This document shows, piece by piece, positions 6,818 through 15,985 of a stretch of DNA of 22,302 nucleotides (positions within the stretch are counted from its first letter, which is position 1; each line of letters starts with the position of its first letter). The position numbers and the translations under genes are program-made. This DNA is from JBGPIK01 sp041484845 (GTDB lineage Bacteria > Desulfobacterota > Binatia > UBA9968). The notes beneath the pieces are model-generated. The model searched no databases and had not been told where the DNA came from. It saw nothing but the letters and a program-made list of their open reading frames with translations. The DNA lies in assembly GCA_041484845.1 (NCBI GenBank), contig JBGPIK010000058.1, forward strand, positions 1 through 22,302, written 5' to 3'.

Positions 6818-9382
6818 ATGAACCCTAAGACCCAGCAAGAACTTCCTTTACCGCTACTTTTTGAGCGACTGCGGTGCACGGAGCATGGGCTAAGCGGTGA
6901 AGAGGCGCAACGAAGACTGTCGGAATCAGGTCCGAATGAACCGGCGCCCGTGGGCGGCAACGGCGGCCTGAGCGAGCTTCTCCGCGGCTTTGCCAATCCG
7001 CTCGTTGTTATCTTGCTTGTCGCCAGCGTCGTGTCTGCGGCGTTGGGTGAGCTTGTCAACGCATCGATCATCGCAACCATGGTTCTCTTCAGCCTCGCTC
7101 TCAATTTCATCCAGACTTACCGCTCGCATCGCGCGGTGCGGCTTTTGCGGCAGGGGATCGTCATTACGGCCACCGTTCTTCGGGATGGGTGTTGGCGTGA
7201 AATCGTCCGCCGGGATGTTGTTCCCGGTGACATTGTTCGCTTGGTGGCGGGCGATCTGGTGCCGGCCGACGCGCGCTTGATCGAGGCTAAAGATCTCCAT
7301 GTGCAGCAGGCCGCGCTGACCGGCGAGTCACTGCCTGCTGAAAAAGAGGCGAACGAAGAAGGGGTCTCTACGACGCGCAGCGGCGCGGATGCCTTGAATA
7401 CCGTGTTTCTGGGCACCTCGGTGGTTAGCGGCACGGCGACCGCGCTGGTGTTCGCCACCGGCAGAGCTACAGCCTTTGGTGAGATCGCCGGCAGACTCGT
7501 GGTTCGAGCGCCTGAAACGGAATTTGAGCGAGGAACTCGTCAATTTGGTTTCTTGATCATGCAGACCGTATTTGTTTTGGTTGTGTTCGTCTTTCTGGTC
7601 AACGCAGCCGCGCGTCATGATCCCTTCGAGTCATTGCTCTTCGCGCTCGCTCTGGCCGTCGGCTTGACCCCAGAATTTCTTCCCATGATAACCACCGTTA
7701 CGCTTGGACAGGGGGCGCTGCGGATGGCGCGCGAGAAAGTGATCGTGAAGAATCTTTCCGCGATACAAAACTTCGGCAGCATCGACGTGCTTTGCAGTGA
7801 CAAGACCGGTACGCTTACCAGCGGCGAGATGACGCTCGAACAACACCTTGATCCTTTTGGCAAAACAGCTGAGCAGGTTTTTCTGTTCGCGTATCTCAAT
7901 AGTGTCTTTCAGACCGGAATCAAGAACCCCATTGACACGGCAATACTCAAGAAAGCCAACATCAATCCCCTCGATGTCGCGATTTTGCGCCACGATCATC
8001 CCGATGTTCACAGCTATCGCAAGCTCGATGAAATCCCTTTCGACTTTGAGCGGCGGCGGGTTTCGGTTGTGGTCGAAAGAGATCGCCGACGGTTTTTGCT
8101 TACCAAAGGCGCTCCGGAGAATGTGCTTACCGTCTGCGATACGTATGAACTGGGTGCACGACAACACGCCCTGGATTCTGAAGCGTTGGCAAAGTTTCGC
8201 TCCATGTACGAAGATCTCAGCCGCCAGGGATACCGCGTCCTGGCGGTTGCGTATGGCGCAACGCCTGAGCAAGCGGCGTATGGCAAGCGCGATGAAAAGG
8301 GAATGGTGCTTCTGGGATTTTTAGCTTTCTTCGATCCTCCACTGCCGGACGCCCGAGAAATGCTGAAAGCTCTTCACGCCGACGGGGTGCGGGTGAAAAT
8401 CCTCACCGGCGACAATGAAATTGTGGCAAAGCACGTATGTTCCCAAGTCGGGCTGGACGACTCTCGTCTAGTCCTGGGAGCAGAACTGGATCAGATGTCC
8501 GACGCCGCGCTTGCTCAGGTGGCGGAGAATGTGACGCTTTTCGCGCGAGTCTCACCGGCGCAGAAAAACCGCATCATCCATGCGCTGAAACAACGAAATC
8601 ACGTGGTGGGCTTTCTCGGCGACGGTATCAACGACGCGCCTTCGCTCCATGCTGCGGACGTCGGCATATCCGTTGCGGCTGCCGTGGATGTCGCCCGCGA
8701 CGCGGCGGATATCATATTGCTGGAGCACGACCTCGGAATCTTACACCGAGGGATTATCGAGGGAAGAAAGGCTTTCAGCAACGTGATGAAGTATCTCTTG
8801 ATGGGCACGAGTTCCAATTTTGGAAACATGTTCAGTATGGCGGGGGCATCGCTGTTCTTGCCGTTTCTACCGATGTTGCCCATGCAGATCCTGCTCAATA
8901 ATTTTCTCTACGATCTGGCTCAGGTGACGATCCCGACCGACACGGTTGAACCGTCTTTTGTGCTGAAACCGCGGCGCTGGGACATCAAACTCATTCGCGA
9001 CTTTATGATTTTCATAGGTCCGATCAGTTCCTTGTACGATTTCGTCACTTTTTTTGCGCTGCTTAAATTGTTTGGCGCATCGGAGACGTTGTTTCACACG
9101 GGTTGGTTTGTCGAGTCGCTCGCGACGCAGACGCTAGTGATCTTCGTCATCCGAACCGCGGCTAACCCGCTGCGCAGTCGGCCGAGTCTTCCACTCACGG
9201 TTACCACTTTGCTCGTAGTTCTTGTGAGTTTAGTGCTGCCGTTTACATCTCTAGCGCACATCCTTGGCTTTACACCGCTGCCGCCAATGTTCTTCCTTTT
9301 TCTTATCGGCGTTGTCAGCACCTATTTGGTGTTAGTGGAACTCGCCAAGCGCCGTCTGATGGGGCGCTTTTTCAATGAGTAG
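6818..9382 (+). CDS. mgtA: Magnesium-translocating P-type ATPase (P3B, MgtA/MgtB type)
   Basis: An inner-membrane pump of 854 residues that imports Mg2+ using ATP. Visible in order: an N-terminal cation-ATPase domain; two membrane segments near 58-100; the actuator TGES loop (168-171); segments near 245-290 including the P3B hallmark GLTPEFLPM (282-290); the phosphorylation motif SDKTGTLTSG with Asp328; KGAPE (430-434); TGDN (530-533); the hinge GDGINDAP (601-608); and C-terminal membrane segments with LLNNFLYDLAQ and IPTDTV (692-710). The TPE-LPM and NNFLYD motifs separate MgtA/MgtB from Ca2+ and Na+/K+ pumps. The length is slightly under the ~900 usual for the family because the N-terminus is short. 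The ATG has no strong ribosome binding site. The gene lies 190 bases after the Usp gene and faces the exporter operon. Confidence 0.9.
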   Translation: MNPKTQQELPLPLLFERLRCTEHGLSGEEAQRRLSESGPNEPAPVGGNGGLSELLRGFANPLVVILLVASVVSAALGELVNASIIATMVLFSLALNFIQTYRSHRAVRLLRQGIVITATVLRDGCWREIVRRDVVPGDIVRLVAGDLVPADARLIEAKDLHVQQAALTGESLPAEKEANEEGVSTTRSGADALNTVFLGTSVVSGTATALVFATGRATAFGEIAGRLVVRAPETEFERGTRQFGFLIMQTVFVLVVFVFLVNAAARHDPFESLLFALALAVGLTPEFLPMITTVTLGQGALRMAREKVIVKNLSAIQNFGSIDVLCSDKTGTLTSGEMTLEQHLDPFGKTAEQVFLFAYLNSVFQTGIKNPIDTAILKKANINPLDVAILRHDHPDVHSYRKLDEIPFDFERRRVSVVVERDRRRFLLTKGAPENVLTVCDTYELGARQHALDSEALAKFRSMYEDLSRQGYRVLAVAYGATPEQAAYGKRDEKGMVLLGFLAFFDPPLPDAREMLKALHADGVRVKILTGDNEIVAKHVCSQVGLDDSRLVLGAELDQMSDAALAQVAENVTLFARVSPAQKNRIIHALKQRNHVVGFLGDGINDAPSLHAADVGISVAAAVDVARDAADIILLEHDLGILHRGIIEGRKAFSNVMKYLLMGTSSNFGNMFSMAGASLFLPFLPMLPMQILLNNFLYDLAQVTIPTDTVEPSFVLKPRRWDIKLIRDFMIFIGPISSLYDFVTFFALLKLFGASETLFHTGWFVESLATQTLVIFVIRTAANPLRSRPSLPLTVTTLLVVLVSLVLPFTSLAHILGFTPLPPMFFLFLIGVVSTYLVLVELAKRRLMGRFFNE

Positions 9383-9416
9383 AGACGATCGCGAACACCC
9401 GCTGTCCTTCGCCTTA

Positions 9417-9443
9417 CCGCCCTAGACTGGCTTAAGCGGGCGG
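9417..9443. terminator. Possible bidirectional terminator hairpin
   Basis: CCGCCC and GGGCGG form a six-base-pair stem around a 15-base loop in the gap between the convergent mgtA and exporter-adaptor genes. The position suits a terminator for both strands, but no T-run follows on either side, so an intrinsic terminator is not proven. The remainder of 9383-9520 shows nothing else. Confidence 0.3.
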
Positions 9444-9520
9444 CCGAACGAATTGCGCGGGCTACGACTGTTTAGAGTAAGAAAGTAGGTCAAGCGATTC
9501 TTCAACGCGTGCGCGTCAAT

Positions 9521-10696
9521 TCAGTTGCTCATTTTCACCCGCGTGCCGTCGGCGATATCATTCGACGGGTGACGGATCACTGCTTCGCTCTCTTTCAATC
9601 CTTGCAAGACCTCTGCTTCCAACTCGCCCCTTTGGCCGATCTTCACCTCCCGCTGCTTGGCGCGTCCGCCGTCAGCGATGAAGACCGCCCATGCTTCGCC
9701 TTTCCTGAACAAAGCGCTGACTGGAATTTTTAGAACAGAATCGGCGCTCCAGATAATGATCTTGGCTTCTACCCGGTAACTGTCCCTAAGCGCTCCCGGC
9801 GGATCGATAAAATCAGCGATAACATTCACGCGCTGCTCCTCGACGCCGAGCGCCGAGGTTTTCGTAAAGCCGTATGGCTCGACGACGCGCACGCGGGCGC
9901 GCAGAGGTTTGTCGCCCCCCCAGCCTTCGAGGCTCACCGGCATTCCCGTTTTGACCTTGACGGCATCGGTTGACAGTAAGTCGACTACGATTTCCAAGCG
10001 CGTCGGATCGCCGATGGTGATAAGCGGCGCTCCGGCGGCGACCACCCGCTCGCTTCTCTCGGGCAGGCGGAGCACTTTGCCCGCTATGGGCGAACGCACG
10101 GGTATTCGAGCGCTACCGGCACGAGCGGTGTCTAACGCCAGCAGCGCCGCGCGCGCAGCGCTGAGATCCGCTTCGGCCGAGCGCATGCGAAAACGCGCCG
10201 CTTCCAACTCATTAACGCCGGTCGCTTCCGCGACTCGGGCTTGTTCGGCATCCTGGCGCGAAATAAATCCGCCAGCGACGAGCTTTTCCATCCGCAGCCA
10301 TTCTCGGCGCGCCTGTTCGTGATCGGATTGGGCATGGCGCATCCGCTCCGTCGCCTCCCGAACCAGCGCTTCAGCGGCGGCAATTCGCGCCAGCTGTTCC
10401 TCACGCTCCCGCGCGGAAAGCGGCAGCGGCCAAAGCTCAGCTATAACTTGGCCACGCGCGATCGCGTCCCCTTCACGCAGTTCGATGCGTGCGACCCGCG
10501 CGGCTATCGGGGCGCTGATAACGAAGCGGTCGCGCGCGCGCGTTTCACCGTCTTCAACGACCGTGACTTGCAGCGGTCCCACAATGACTCTGCTGATCTC
10601 GACAGCCACAGGTTTCGGCGCCAACATCAACGCGCCGGCAAAGAGCGCCATGCAGGCGAGAGCAATGTAAAAGATTTGTTTCCACTTCGGTGTCAT
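9521..10696 (-). CDS. Periplasmic adaptor (HlyD/RND membrane-fusion family) of an ABC exporter
   Basis: A 391-residue adaptor that would link an inner-membrane ABC pump to the periplasm or an outer-membrane channel. It has an N-terminal signal-anchor (about 8-26), a first half of a biotinyl-lipoyl-like fold (RFVISAPIAARVARIELREGD, about 57-77), a long Ala/Glu/Arg-rich coiled coil (about 95-195), the second lipoyl half (VRSPIAGKVLRL, 200-211), and beta-barrel and membrane-proximal parts to the end. The ATG at 10696 begins MTPKWKQ just before the anchor; the frame is open further upstream, but that stretch overlaps the permease gene. It lies eight bases after the permease stop, so it is the last gene of the operon. 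No TolC-like outer-membrane gene accompanies it. The substrate is unknown. Confidence 0.85.
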   Translation of the reverse strand: MTPKWKQIFYIALACMALFAGALMLAPKPVAVEISRVIVGPLQVTVVEDGETRARDRFVISAPIAARVARIELREGDAIARGQVIAELWPLPLSAREREEQLARIAAAEALVREATERMRHAQSDHEQARREWLRMEKLVAGGFISRQDAEQARVAEATGVNELEAARFRMRSAEADLSAARAALLALDTARAGSARIPVRSPIAGKVLRLPERSERVVAAGAPLITIGDPTRLEIVVDLLSTDAVKVKTGMPVSLEGWGGDKPLRARVRVVEPYGFTKTSALGVEEQRVNVIADFIDPPGALRDSYRVEAKIIIWSADSVLKIPVSALFRKGEAWAVFIADGGRAKQREVKIGQRGELEAEVLQGLKESEAVIRHPSNDIADGTRVKMSN

Positions 10697-10704
10697 GGCT
10701 TGCC

Positions 10705-13068
10705 CTACTCCCGGGTCTTCAGTACGGCGACCAGATCGAGACGGTTTAGCCGGCGGTTGACTAAGGTGCCCGCAGCCACCGCAGCCAATGCGACGACTAA
10801 AAAAGCAAAGGTAAAGGTCCTGGCGGTCAGCACTAGCGGTATGCGGTACAGTTCCGTGCTGAGACGCGCCACCAACAACCAACAGATTGCCACTCCGAGC
10901 GCAAATCCCAGGGGTATGGCTAAAAGCGTCAGGACGGCCTGCTCGCCGAATAGAATAATCGCCACCTCGCGGCGCGTGAACCCAAGCACGCGCAATGAGG
11001 CAAGCTCGTTGCCGCGCTCGGAAAGGGCGATGCGCGCGCTGTTGTAGATCACGCCGGACGCGATCACGCAGGCGAACAGCACATTGATGAGAGTGGATAC
11101 CCCAATGCTGCGCTCGATAATCTCATCGAAGCTCTTGAGCATGGATTCGCGAATCGCTACTGCGCTCACCGCCGGCAGGTCCTTGAGCCGCGCGTAAAGA
11201 CGCGCGGCTTCTTTCGCATCCACGTTCATGCGCGCCCCCGAAAACGCTCCCTGCTCGCGCAGTAGACGATTGAGCGCAGCCTGATCCATGTACGCAGCGA
11301 TGCCGACGGGTTCATCGACGACGCCAGCGATGCGCAAATCGCGCACGGGCCGCGCCCCCTCCAGCACTTCCACGCTCAGCCGGTCTCCCGGCCCCGCGCC
11401 GAGCACTTCAGCGAGCTTGGCGGTGAGCACGAGACCCTCGGTTGGCAAATCCACGGGCCGTAGTTTCGCATCCACTAACCTGCGGAGCTCGCCATGGGGA
11501 GATAAGCCGGTGAGCTCAACCCGGCGCGAGCGGTGTTCGAAGCGCAGGCGCGCGGGTACGGCGCGATACGGCTCCGAGATTAGGACGCCGGGGAGACGCG
11601 CCAATTCGTGACGAATATCGGCGGACCGGGGCTCATTGAACGCAATTGTCACATCATCGCGTTGCACGACGTCGAACTGCATCCACATGAGGTAACGTAT
11701 CGCATCGTAAAAGAAGCCGCCCAGCACAAGCATGCCCACGCCACAGGCGATGCCGAAAATCGCAAGGACGGATTTCCAGCCGCGGCGCAGCAGCGAGCGG
11801 GCAATGATTCGAACGGAGGAGGGCAGCCAACGTAATAGGCGGAACCTTTCCAACAGCCCGGCGCTAAAACTGGCCGGCGGCTCGGCGCGCATGGCTACAG
11901 CAGGCGGCAGCGCGGCCGCACGCCTCACGGCTTCGAGGGCGCCGATTGCAGCCGCTGAAAGACTTACAGCCACAGTGAAAACCAGCACGTGCGGGCTGGT
12001 GTGGTGCACTAAGTTAGGAAAGCGATAATAATCCCGGTACAGTTGCGTCAGCTCGGCGCCAAGATAAAGTCCGACACTCATGCCGATAACGTCTCCGCCG
12101 AGCACGGTGAGGGCGGCGAGCTTCAAATAGTGAATTCCAACGGTTGCGTTCGAATAGCCGAATGCTTTGAGCAAACCGATCTCTGTGCGGCGCATGGCAA
12201 CCAGCCGTGACAACACGATGTGGAGGAGAAACACCGCCACACTCAAAAAGATGAGGGGAATCGTGGCGGAAGAGATGCGATTCTGAGAAATCTCGTCGGA
12301 GATAAATCGATGCGAGACCTGGTCCTCGCGACCGTAGGCTCCCAGCCCTCCGTAGCGTGCCAGCAGCAGATCGATTCGCTCGATGATATCGGCCTGCGAG
12401 GCGCCGACCGAGAGTGTCAGGGCGAGATCATTGAAAGCGCCGTCCATATTGTAGGCGGTGGCCAGAGCTTCCTCTCCCATCCACAGCACGCCAAAGCGCC
12501 GATTGTCGGGAAAGATGCTGCCGCCCCCGACTTCGTAAATGTATTCAGGCGAGAGGCCGGTTCCTACAATGGTCAGATTTTTCCAGCGGCCGTTGATTAC
12601 GGCGGCGACGCGGTCGCCGATCTTTAGTCGGTTGGCGGCCGCAAACGCCTCGCTGGCAACGACTTCGTCATCTCGGTTTGGTTCGATATACCGGCCTCTG
12701 CGTAGAAACAGGTCGTTGATCATGGGCCGGGGCCGCTCCGGGATCGAGACGAGCCGTCCGGTGGCGGGCTCCGGCAATCCTGGGACATCCAAAATCACCT
12801 GCATCGTTACGCGCGTGTTCACCTGGGCGACGCCGGGAATTTCACGGACGCGGGCGGCCAAGTTCTCAGGCGCGCGTTTCACCTGGGCAAAAACATCAGC
12901 GAAGCGAAAGGATGAGTAATAATCCGCCTGCGCGGATGAAAGCGATTCGTAAGTGCTGCGCATTGAAACGAATGCCGCCACGCCGCATGCCGCCACCAGA
13001 GCCGCCGCAGTCAGCTGTCCGCGCAAATGCCACATGTCGCGCCAGAGCATTCGGTTATAAGTCTTCAC
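10705..13068 (-). CDS. ABC transporter permease with two FtsX domains
   Basis: An inner-membrane permease of 787 residues. About eight hydrophobic segments are visible: one near 18-37, three around 268-380, one near 434-455 and three around 658-770. This gives two repeats, each a large extracytoplasmic MacB-like domain (about 40-265 and 456-650) followed by an FtsX core. GTG at 13068 was chosen as start because it overlaps the ATPase stop as GTGA and has CGGAG eight bases upstream. The longer frame upstream is Arg/His-rich antisense-like sequence inside the ATPase gene and looks spurious. Pumps of this type export lipids, lipoproteins, peptides or antibiotics by a mechanotransmission mechanism; the substrate cannot be read here. 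Confidence 0.85.
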   Translation of the reverse strand: MKTYNRMLWRDMWHLRGQLTAAALVAACGVAAFVSMRSTYESLSSAQADYYSSFRFADVFAQVKRAPENLAARVREIPGVAQVNTRVTMQVILDVPGLPEPATGRLVSIPERPRPMINDLFLRRGRYIEPNRDDEVVASEAFAAANRLKIGDRVAAVINGRWKNLTIVGTGLSPEYIYEVGGGSIFPDNRRFGVLWMGEEALATAYNMDGAFNDLALTLSVGASQADIIERIDLLLARYGGLGAYGREDQVSHRFISDEISQNRISSATIPLIFLSVAVFLLHIVLSRLVAMRRTEIGLLKAFGYSNATVGIHYLKLAALTVLGGDVIGMSVGLYLGAELTQLYRDYYRFPNLVHHTSPHVLVFTVAVSLSAAAIGALEAVRRAAALPPAVAMRAEPPASFSAGLLERFRLLRWLPSSVRIIARSLLRRGWKSVLAIFGIACGVGMLVLGGFFYDAIRYLMWMQFDVVQRDDVTIAFNEPRSADIRHELARLPGVLISEPYRAVPARLRFEHRSRRVELTGLSPHGELRRLVDAKLRPVDLPTEGLVLTAKLAEVLGAGPGDRLSVEVLEGARPVRDLRIAGVVDEPVGIAAYMDQAALNRLLREQGAFSGARMNVDAKEAARLYARLKDLPAVSAVAIRESMLKSFDEIIERSIGVSTLINVLFACVIASGVIYNSARIALSERGNELASLRVLGFTRREVAIILFGEQAVLTLLAIPLGFALGVAICWLLVARLSTELYRIPLVLTARTFTFAFLVVALAAVAAGTLVNRRLNRLDLVAVLKTRE

Positions 13069-13826
13069 CAGGCTAGCTCCGCGGGGGAGAGTTTGTGGGG
13101 ATTGGCCTGTACCTCGACGATCCGGCCGCTGCTCATGCGAATGACGCGGTCCGCCATTCCGGCAATGGCGGCATTGTGCGTGATGATAGCGGTGGTCGTG
13201 CTCAGCTCCCGATTCACGCGGGCCAGCACTTCGAGCACGATTTTTCCTGTGGCGTAATCGAGCGAGCCCGTCGGCTCGTCGCAAAGGAGCACATCGGGGC
13301 GCTTGGCGACGGCGCGCGCGATGGCCACGCGTTGCTGCTCACCGCCCGAGAGTTGCGCCGGAAAATGATGCATGCGCTCGCCCAATTCCACCAGCTGCAG
13401 CGCCTCGGCGGGCTCGAGCGGATGCCCGGCGATCTCGGTTACGAGAGAAACATTTTCCAGCGCCGTCAGGCTGGGAATCAGATTGTAAAATTGAAACACG
13501 AAACCTACGTGTTCCCGGCGGAAGCGAGTCAACTCTTCTTCAGTCGCGCCGGTGAGTTTGTGGTCGAGGTAATAGACTTCGCCGCTAGTCGGCACATCGA
13601 GGCCGCCGAGGATATTGAGCAATGTCGATTTACCGCTGCCGGAAGCGCCGAGCAGCACGACCAGCTCGCCAGAGTAGAGATCCAGATCGACTCCACGCAA
13701 CGCGTGCACTTCCACTTCGCCTGTTCGATAAACCTTGGCGATGCCGTGGGCGTGGAAGACGGCGGGCGGACCGGGTGGCTCGGTGAGAAAGATTCCTTCT
13801 TGTGCTTGGACCAAGGAAAAAATCAA
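13065..13826 (-). CDS. ABC transporter ATP-binding subunit (LolD/MacB/DevA type)
   Basis: The cytoplasmic ATPase of the exporter encoded downstream, about 253 residues. Motifs, numbered from the chosen start: Walker A GASGSGKST (60-68), the Q-loop in VFQFYNL, signature LSGGEQQR (159-166), Walker B VLLCDEPTG (179-187) and H-loop ITHN. The start is uncertain because no ATG or GTG precedes the first strand. I chose TTG at 13826, which has GGGGGAG about 11 bases upstream. Alternatives are TTG at 13814, and TTG at 13901, which overlaps the stop of the dehydrogenase gene as TTGA and would add 25 residues with no family resemblance. The stop overlaps the permease GTG by four bases. Confidence 0.88.
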   Translation of the reverse strand: MIFSLVQAQEGIFLTEPPGPPAVFHAHGIAKVYRTGEVEVHALRGVDLDLYSGELVVLLGASGSGKSTLLNILGGLDVPTSGEVYYLDHKLTGATEEELTRFRREHVGFVFQFYNLIPSLTALENVSLVTEIAGHPLEPAEALQLVELGERMHHFPAQLSGGEQQRVAIARAVAKRPDVLLCDEPTGSLDYATGKIVLEVLARVNRELSTTTAIITHNAAIAGMADRVIRMSSGRIVEVQANPHKLSPAELAW

Positions 13827-13897
13827 AAATGTCTTCGCTCCCCCTCTACCGGTCCCCTTGCCAGACGTATCCGGCCTGAATTGGAGAGGTCTGATGA

Positions 13898-14998
13898 TCA
13901 ATGACGATATTGCATCGCCTGTTTCACCCTCTGTACGGCCAGCTCAACCGCAGCCTGGCGCGGCAGTGATCCGCTCTTCCGCGCGCGGTCCAGCACTTCT
14001 TCGGTGTTGGCGCGGATGTTTTCCGCAATCGTTGCGAATGCCTGAGTTTGAGTCCCGCCATGGTACTCAACCGCAGCGCAGATGACGCCGCCTGCGTTGG
14101 CAATAAAATCGGGAATGACGAGCGTGCCCCTTTCATGAAGCATCCGTTCCGCCTCGGGAGTAAACGGAATATTGGCGCCCTGGGGAACGAGCCTTGTCTT
14201 CAAGCGCACGACATTGTCTTTGCGAATGACGTCGGGGCGAGCCGCCGGGATCCAGATTTCACATTCGATGTCGATAACCGCGTCCGGCGCGAGCTTTTCG
14301 CCGTCGGGATAATCGACGACGCTTTTTCCTGAGTCTTTAAGCGCAGTCAGTCGACTGACGTCGAGACCTTTCGGATTGAAGAGGGTTCCGCGAGAATCCG
14401 CGGCGGCGACGAGAAGGGTTCCTTCCTCAGCAAGGAAGCGCGCAGCGTGTTTGCCCACCGACCCATAGCCTTGAATGACCACACGCGCGCCTTTGAGATT
14501 GAGGTCGCAGAACTTGCGCGCCGCATCGACACTGATTTTGAGCCCGAAACCGGTGGCGCCAATCTCGTCGAGAGGAATGCCGCCGATTTCCGGCGGCAAT
14601 CCCACGGCGCGACCGATTTCGTCCTTGATCCACGCCATGCAGCGTTCGTCGGTGCCCATATCCGGTCCGGGAATATATTCGACCAGATCACGGATGGCGC
14701 GGGCGAAGGCGCGAATCAGTTGCTCCTTCTTGCCCACGTCCATCTTTGGATCGCCGAAAATCACCGACTTTCCGCCGCCATGAGGCAGCCCCGCGGCGGA
14801 GTTTTTCATGGTCATGGCGCGCGCCAGCCGGAAGGCTTCCGTGGCGCTGACGTCAGGCGCCATGCGGATGCCGCCGATGGACGGCCCCCGGGCGACGTTG
14901 TCTATCGCTACCACCGCCTTCAGTTGGTATTTCGGATCGTAGATATGAACGATTTTTGCGGGTCCCATCTCATCGGCAAAATCAAAAATGTTTTCCAT
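13898..14998 (-). CDS. Glu/Leu/Phe/Val dehydrogenase
   Basis: An NAD(P)-dependent amino-acid dehydrogenase of 366 residues that interconverts an L-amino acid with its 2-oxoacid and ammonia. The dimerisation and substrate domain has GGIRMAPDVSATEA (42-55), MTMKNSAAGLPHGGGKSVI (62-80) with the substrate and catalytic lysines, and PDMGTDE (112-118). The Rossmann part has QGYGSVGKHAARF with G177, G179 and G182. The length and the GGGKSVIFGDP segment resemble leucine/valine dehydrogenases, while other parts resemble glutamate dehydrogenase, so the substrate is left open. AGGAG lies six bases before the ATG. It is nine bases after porB on the same strand, so its 2-oxoacid product could feed the ferredoxin oxidoreductase. 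Confidence 0.9.
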   Translation of the reverse strand: MENIFDFADEMGPAKIVHIYDPKYQLKAVVAIDNVARGPSIGGIRMAPDVSATEAFRLARAMTMKNSAAGLPHGGGKSVIFGDPKMDVGKKEQLIRAFARAIRDLVEYIPGPDMGTDERCMAWIKDEIGRAVGLPPEIGGIPLDEIGATGFGLKISVDAARKFCDLNLKGARVVIQGYGSVGKHAARFLAEEGTLLVAAADSRGTLFNPKGLDVSRLTALKDSGKSVVDYPDGEKLAPDAVIDIECEIWIPAARPDVIRKDNVVRLKTRLVPQGANIPFTPEAERMLHERGTLVIPDFIANAGGVICAAVEYHGGTQTQAFATIAENIRANTEEVLDRARKSGSLPRQAAVELAVQRVKQAMQYRH

Positions 14999-15007
14999 CG
15001 AAATCTC

Positions 15008-15985
15008 CTAAACCGAGTTGGCGCGCGCTTGGTCATCGGGCGGCGCAGTCATTTCCGTGTCGCGAACTTCTTTCCAATAGCGATCAATTTCACCTTGAAT
15101 ATGTGCAATGGCCTCGTCATCCCGTTTGGGATCGAACAGATGGCGAAAGCGCCCCTGCTGGGCCAAGTACTCCTCGACCTTCTTAAACTTGCGCGGGATC
15201 TGAGTGTGAGCAACTTTTCCGTGGAGCGCTTCTTTGAGCGGCCACACGCCCGTCTCAACCGCGAGTCGAGCGCTCTCAACAGACCACTCGGGCTCCATTT
15301 CCCAACCGGGGGGGCAGGGAGTGAGCGCGATAAACAACTTCGGCCCTGAAAATTTCGATGCGCGGTATACTTTTTCGGATAAATCGAGCGGATAGGCCGC
15401 GGAGATCGTGGCAATATACGGCGGCTTCTGGACACGCCAAATCTCAAACAGATCTCGCTTGTGGCTCGGATTGCCGTGCGGCGAAGAAACGGTGATGGGG
15501 CACGTTGCTGTGCGCGAACCGTAAGGTGTGCTCGCGGAGGTCTGATATCCCGTGTTGCCGTAAGATTCGTTGTCATAGCAGAAGTAATAAAAATCGAGCC
15601 CGCGATGGATCGCAGCCATGGTTGCCTGCAGACCGATATCCTGCGCTGCGCCGTCGCCGGTCAGGACGACAACTTTGCGGTCATCCTCGGGCGGCAATTT
15701 CCCTTTTTCCTGCAAAATATCCAGTGCGTCCCGGATGCCCTGTGCGCCAGCCGGCGCGCACGCCATGGCGGTGTAAATCCAGGAAGAGCTAAGCGGCGTA
15801 AATGGATAGGTCGCGAGCAAGGTCAGGCAACCCGCTGCATTAACGAAGATCACGTTTTCGCCCAGCGCCTTGTGGAAAAGCCGCAGCGCGAGCACTCCGC
15901 CGCAACCTGAGCAAAGGGAGCCGCCGGGTCCAAGCGGCTCCTGGCGCGAAATGGTGCGCAGGCTTTTGTACTTTTCACGCTTCAT
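15008..15985 (-). CDS. porB: 2-oxoacid:ferredoxin oxidoreductase, beta subunit (thiamine-binding)
   Basis: The ThDP-binding beta subunit (325 residues) of an oxygen-sensitive enzyme that splits a 2-oxoacid to acyl-CoA, CO2 and reduced ferredoxin. Four cysteines fit the cluster nearest the thiamine: C25 and C28 in LCSGCGG, C53 in AAGC, and C224 in TPCPPGW. The ThDP motif runs from GDG (110-112) to DNESYGNTG (138-146). The CYDNE-YGNTG-Q-S-STPYG pattern is that of PorB. I chose ATG at 15985 because it gives the usual N-terminus and overlaps the porA end by 11 bases; the frame extends 34 codons upstream inside porA without family resemblance. Confidence 0.92.
   Translation of the reverse strand: MKREKYKSLRTISRQEPLGPGGSLCSGCGGVLALRLFHKALGENVIFVNAAGCLTLLATYPFTPLSSSWIYTAMACAPAGAQGIRDALDILQEKGKLPPEDDRKVVVLTGDGAAQDIGLQATMAAIHRGLDFYYFCYDNESYGNTGYQTSASTPYGSRTATCPITVSSPHGNPSHKRDLFEIWRVQKPPYIATISAAYPLDLSEKVYRASKFSGPKLFIALTPCPPGWEMEPEWSVESARLAVETGVWPLKEALHGKVAHTQIPRKFKKVEEYLAQQGRFRHLFDPKRDDEAIAHIQGEIDRYWKEVRDTEMTAPPDDQARANSV

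Noticed and set aside
6097..7110. Minus-strand frame of 337 codons across the usp-mgtA gap
   Set aside because: It overlaps the ends of two clear genes on the other strand, and the translation is low-complexity Arg/Ser with no recognisable domain.
12998..13284. Longer N-terminus for the exporter permease starting at 13284
   Set aside because: The extra 72 residues are Arg/His-rich and read out of frame through the ATPase gene. The GTG at 13068 with CGGAG upstream and GTGA overlap explains the start better.
14447..15349. Plus-strand frame of 300 codons opposite the dehydrogenase and porB genes
   Set aside because: Both opposing genes have complete catalytic motifs; the plus frame has none and spans their junction.
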